This document shows, in pieces, positions 60,683-62,762 of a stretch of 62,762 nucleotides of DNA. The stretch is from Myroides phaeus (GTDB lineage Bacteria > Bacteroidota > Bacteroidia > Flavobacteriales > Flavobacteriaceae). The notes under the pieces were generated by a model. The model was not told the DNA's origin. It saw only the letters and a list, made by a program, of their open reading frames with translations, and searched no databases. The stretch spans positions 1 through 62,762 of the forward strand of contig NZ_FNDQ01000017.1 in assembly GCF_900099675.1 (NCBI RefSeq). The letters are read 5' to 3'. The translations under genes and the position numbers were made by a program. How positions within the stretch are numbered: the first letter of the stretch is position 1; every line of letters starts with the position of its first letter.

Positions 60683-62263
60683 ATGAATATTAGAAACTAC
60701 AATAAGTACTTTCACTTACATACTATAAGTGGAATTATTATTACTGCAGTACTTTTCGTTTTCTTCTTTGCAGGTTCTTTTGCCTTCTTTAAAAACGAAA
60801 TAAACAATTGGCAAAACAATACGCCAAAAGGAACATTCACATCAAACACACTTAATTATAACGCTATTGCCGACTCTGTAAACAACCAATATGGTTTGTA
60901 CGGAAGAAACGTCAGCTTTCGAATTGGAGATAAAAGTCGCATAATCGGCCTTGTAGTTTCCCCCTCAAAAGACACCCTTAATCCTAAAGCAGGCGAACGT
61001 GGCTTTGTAATGTATGACACTTATACAAATGAAAGTAAAAGCTATGCAGAACAATACTCTCTGGGTGAGTTTTTATATCGCTTGCACTTCTTAGCTCCGG
61101 TAAACAGCTTAGTAGATATGAGTATTCCTCCTGGTTACTTAATCGCGGGAATTGTTGCTTTTATATTCTTATTTGCTTTAATCACAGGGGTATTAATACA
61201 TTGGCAAAAAATAGTATCTAACTTCTTTATTTTTAGACCTTGGGAAAAACTAAAAACGGTTTGGACAGATTTACACACCGCTTTAGGAGTTTTAACTTCG
61301 CCTTTCTTATTCATTTTTGCTATTTCTGGTTCTTATTTCTTTCTAACCTCTTACTTTTTTGCTAATGCAATTGCCTCTTTGGGATATGGAGGAGACATTA
61401 AAAAATTACAAGCAGAAGTAGGTGGTAAAAAAGGACCAAAAACAGAAATACCCTTTACCAATACACCAAACAATCAACAAGTTGATATCAATAGCTATGT
61501 GCAACAAACATTAAACAAATGGGAAGATGGAATCATCACCTTTGTTGAAGTTAGTAATTATGGCGACCAAAATATGCAGGTCAAAATACTCGGAAAAGTT
61601 TCAGAACATAAACAATTCAACAGTAAAGGGGAAATCATTTACACGATTGCAACTGGTGAAATAGACGAAAAAGCGAACCCAAACGACAGTTCTACTTATA
61701 GTGAAGTAGTTTCAAACTTAATGTATGTGTTACACTTTGGATCATTCGGAGGATATGCAACTCGCATTATTTACTTTTTAATCGGAATGGCAGGTTGTTT
61801 TGTGATTATCTCAGGGGTTTTAATATGGTTAGTAGCCAGAGATAAAAAGAATGTGCCTGAGAAAAAGCGCAAGTTCAATTTCTGGTTAACCAATATATAC
61901 TTGTCGATTTGCTTGTCTATGTATCCGGTAACAGCTTTAGCGTTCATTGCAGTTAAGCTAAACCCAACAGGAGGACAAACCTTTATCTATTCGTTTTATT
62001 TCTATACTTGGCTTGCTTTGACAATTGTATTAGCTGCAAGAAAAAGCTTGTATAAAACAAATAGAGATTGCTTACTGGCAGGAAGTGCAATCGGTTTACT
62101 AATTCCAATTACAAACGGAATTGTAACAGGTACTTGGTTTTGGACAAATTGGAAAAATCAGTATTACGATATTCTTATCATTGATATCTTTTGGATTATC
62201 ATTCCTTGCATCACTTTATACGCTTGGTATTTGGTGCGCAAAAAACAAAATAAAGAAGTTTAA
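60683..62263 (+). CDS. PepSY-associated transmembrane protein (iron-regulated)
   Basis: A 526-residue inner-membrane protein with an N-terminal helix (IIITAVLFVFFFAGSFAFF), a large periplasmic region, conserved helix pairs with WQKIVSNFFIFRPWEKL and TVWTDLHTALGVLTSPF, and a C-terminal bundle of helices. This is the PepSY_TM layout. Such proteins are thought to reduce ferric siderophores at the inner membrane; heme-binding His residues would be those in LHTALG and similar. Last gene of the three-gene operon. The rest of the siderophore system is not in the window. Confidence 0.85.
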   Translation: MNIRNYNKYFHLHTISGIIITAVLFVFFFAGSFAFFKNEINNWQNNTPKGTFTSNTLNYNAIADSVNNQYGLYGRNVSFRIGDKSRIIGLVVSPSKDTLNPKAGERGFVMYDTYTNESKSYAEQYSLGEFLYRLHFLAPVNSLVDMSIPPGYLIAGIVAFIFLFALITGVLIHWQKIVSNFFIFRPWEKLKTVWTDLHTALGVLTSPFLFIFAISGSYFFLTSYFFANAIASLGYGGDIKKLQAEVGGKKGPKTEIPFTNTPNNQQVDINSYVQQTLNKWEDGIITFVEVSNYGDQNMQVKILGKVSEHKQFNSKGEIIYTIATGEIDEKANPNDSSTYSEVVSNLMYVLHFGSFGGYATRIIYFLIGMAGCFVIISGVLIWLVARDKKNVPEKKRKFNFWLTNIYLSICLSMYPVTALAFIAVKLNPTGGQTFIYSFYFYTWLALTIVLAARKSLYKTNRDCLLAGSAIGLLIPITNGIVTGTWFWTNWKNQYYDILIIDIFWIIIPCITLYAWYLVRKKQNKEV

Positions 62264-62350
62264 ACAATCAAACTTTTCTTATACCACACTCCTATATTCG
62301 AATAGTGATCGGTCAATAGTAAAAAGGGTTATTACGTCAAAAACTAGACA

Positions 62351-62386
62351 TGCCCCAAAAAGTTAGACACTTTTTGGGGCATTTTT
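62351..62386 (+). terminator. Hairpin and T run just before the transposase start
   Basis: TGCCCCAAAAAGT at 62351-62363 pairs perfectly with ACTTTTTGGGGCA at 62369-62381 around TAGAC, followed by six T. It ends 2 to 6 bases before the transposase ATG, so it would block transcripts reading in from outside, or hide the start region. It may also be part of the IS end. Confidence 0.7.
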
Positions 62387-62387
62387 T

Positions 62388-62762
62388 ATGAGTAGAAAAC
62401 AGAAATACAATTTTGAATTTAAGTTACGTATAGTAACTATTATTTTGGAAGGTAAAGACAGTATGAGGGGACTTTCTCGATCAGAAAAAATCAGTGAGTT
62501 TAACCTTTATTTTTGGCTTAAACTATATGAAGTTTATGGAGAACAAGGATTACATGGAATCTCCAAAAACAAATTCACTATAGAAGAAAAAATTCATATT
62601 ATTCAGGAACATCAAAATAGTGATTTATCTTTGACAGATACCTGTGTTAGATATAGAATCTCAAATCCTTCTGTCTTATTCCAATGGATAAGAAAATTTA
62701 AAAGCAAAGGATTTAAAGGTTTAGAAGACAATCGGGGTGTACATTTAAAGAAAAATAAAACA
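62388..62762 (+). CDS. IS3-like transposase, OrfA-type HTH part, cut by window edge
   Basis: ATG 62388 opens a frame without stop to the window end (125 codons seen). Two helix-turn-helix units are present: the first with KLRIVTIILEGKDSMRGLSR, the second with IHIIQEHQNSDLSLTDTC and SVLFQWIRKFKSKGFKGL. This fits OrfA of the IS3 family, IS150 group. The DDE part (OrfB) would follow beyond the edge. No start alternative is needed. Confidence 0.8.
   Translation, partial: MSRKQKYNFEFKLRIVTIILEGKDSMRGLSRSEKISEFNLYFWLKLYEVYGEQGLHGISKNKFTIEEKIHIIQEHQNSDLSLTDTCVRYRISNPSVLFQWIRKFKSKGFKGLEDNRGVHLKKNKT

Noticed and set aside
1..62762. CRISPR arrays, tRNA or rRNA genes
   Set aside because: No regularly spaced direct repeats of 25-40 bases and no cloverleaf or rRNA-like sequence were noticed. 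A tRNA scan would be decisive.

Overview
The window reads as chromosome of a low-GC Flavobacteriaceae member (Bacteroidota). Supporting signs are -7 boxes of the type TAnnTTTG with A-rich leaders and almost no Shine-Dalgarno sites, DUF6266, DUF6140, DUF6660 and DUF6787 family genes, a CusA-type RND pump fused to a TolC-like domain, and a BT_3928-type DoxX protein. A Myroides-like organism would fit, but I cannot prove the genus from sequence alone. No rRNA, tRNA or CRISPR array was seen.

Layout. 1-8600 is a very AT-rich defence and mobility island. It starts with a cut-off transposase, followed by a two-gene CBASS-like pair (SLATT membrane effector and CD-NTase), a three-gene toxin-antitoxin-chaperone (TAC) candidate with a SecB-like third gene, the wreck of a mobilizable element (truncated relaxase joined to a broken DUF3853 gene), a HEPN protein plus reverse transcriptase cassette, and small unknown genes. 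8700-17100 is a patchwork of accessory genes: a methyltransferase, a macrodomain protein, a Panacea-type toxin-antitoxin pair, an HNH nuclease, an SMI1/KNR4 protein and orphans. 17250-20400 is a second scar with a MazG-like gene followed by a GIY-YIG/DUF2075 gene that is split at an A8 run and cut off at its 3' end.

20400-41000 is mostly housekeeping: rlmH, folP, tpiA, TlpA- and DoxX-like redox proteins, an ABC permease, a Crp/Fnr regulator, an aldehyde dehydrogenase, a heavy-metal efflux operon, prmC, ribD and a YigZ homologue. 41000-46100 is a third accessory block. It holds an 11-bp repeat array, a DUF6266 gene, a compact four-gene minus-strand operon (membrane-anchored GTPase-like protein, tail-anchored protein, unknown protein, HNH-like protein), a WYL regulator and a large inverted repeat. 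46200-62260 is core again: dnaA with a phosphatase and an RsmI-like gene, ltaE, prfB with the classical +1 frameshift, a Pit/DUF47 phosphate uptake pair, an acyl-CoA carboxylase, LysR/YeiH, a 2OG-Fe(II) oxygenase and a PepSY-type iron-uptake operon. The window ends inside an IS3-like transposase gene.

How it fits together. The housekeeping blocks carry ordinary operons closed by clear hairpin terminators, while defence genes sit in AT-rich inserts bordered by deletion scars and IS pieces. The most promising candidates for undescribed biology are the HEPN-RT cassette at 5431-7468 and the GTPase-centred operon at 42298-44606.
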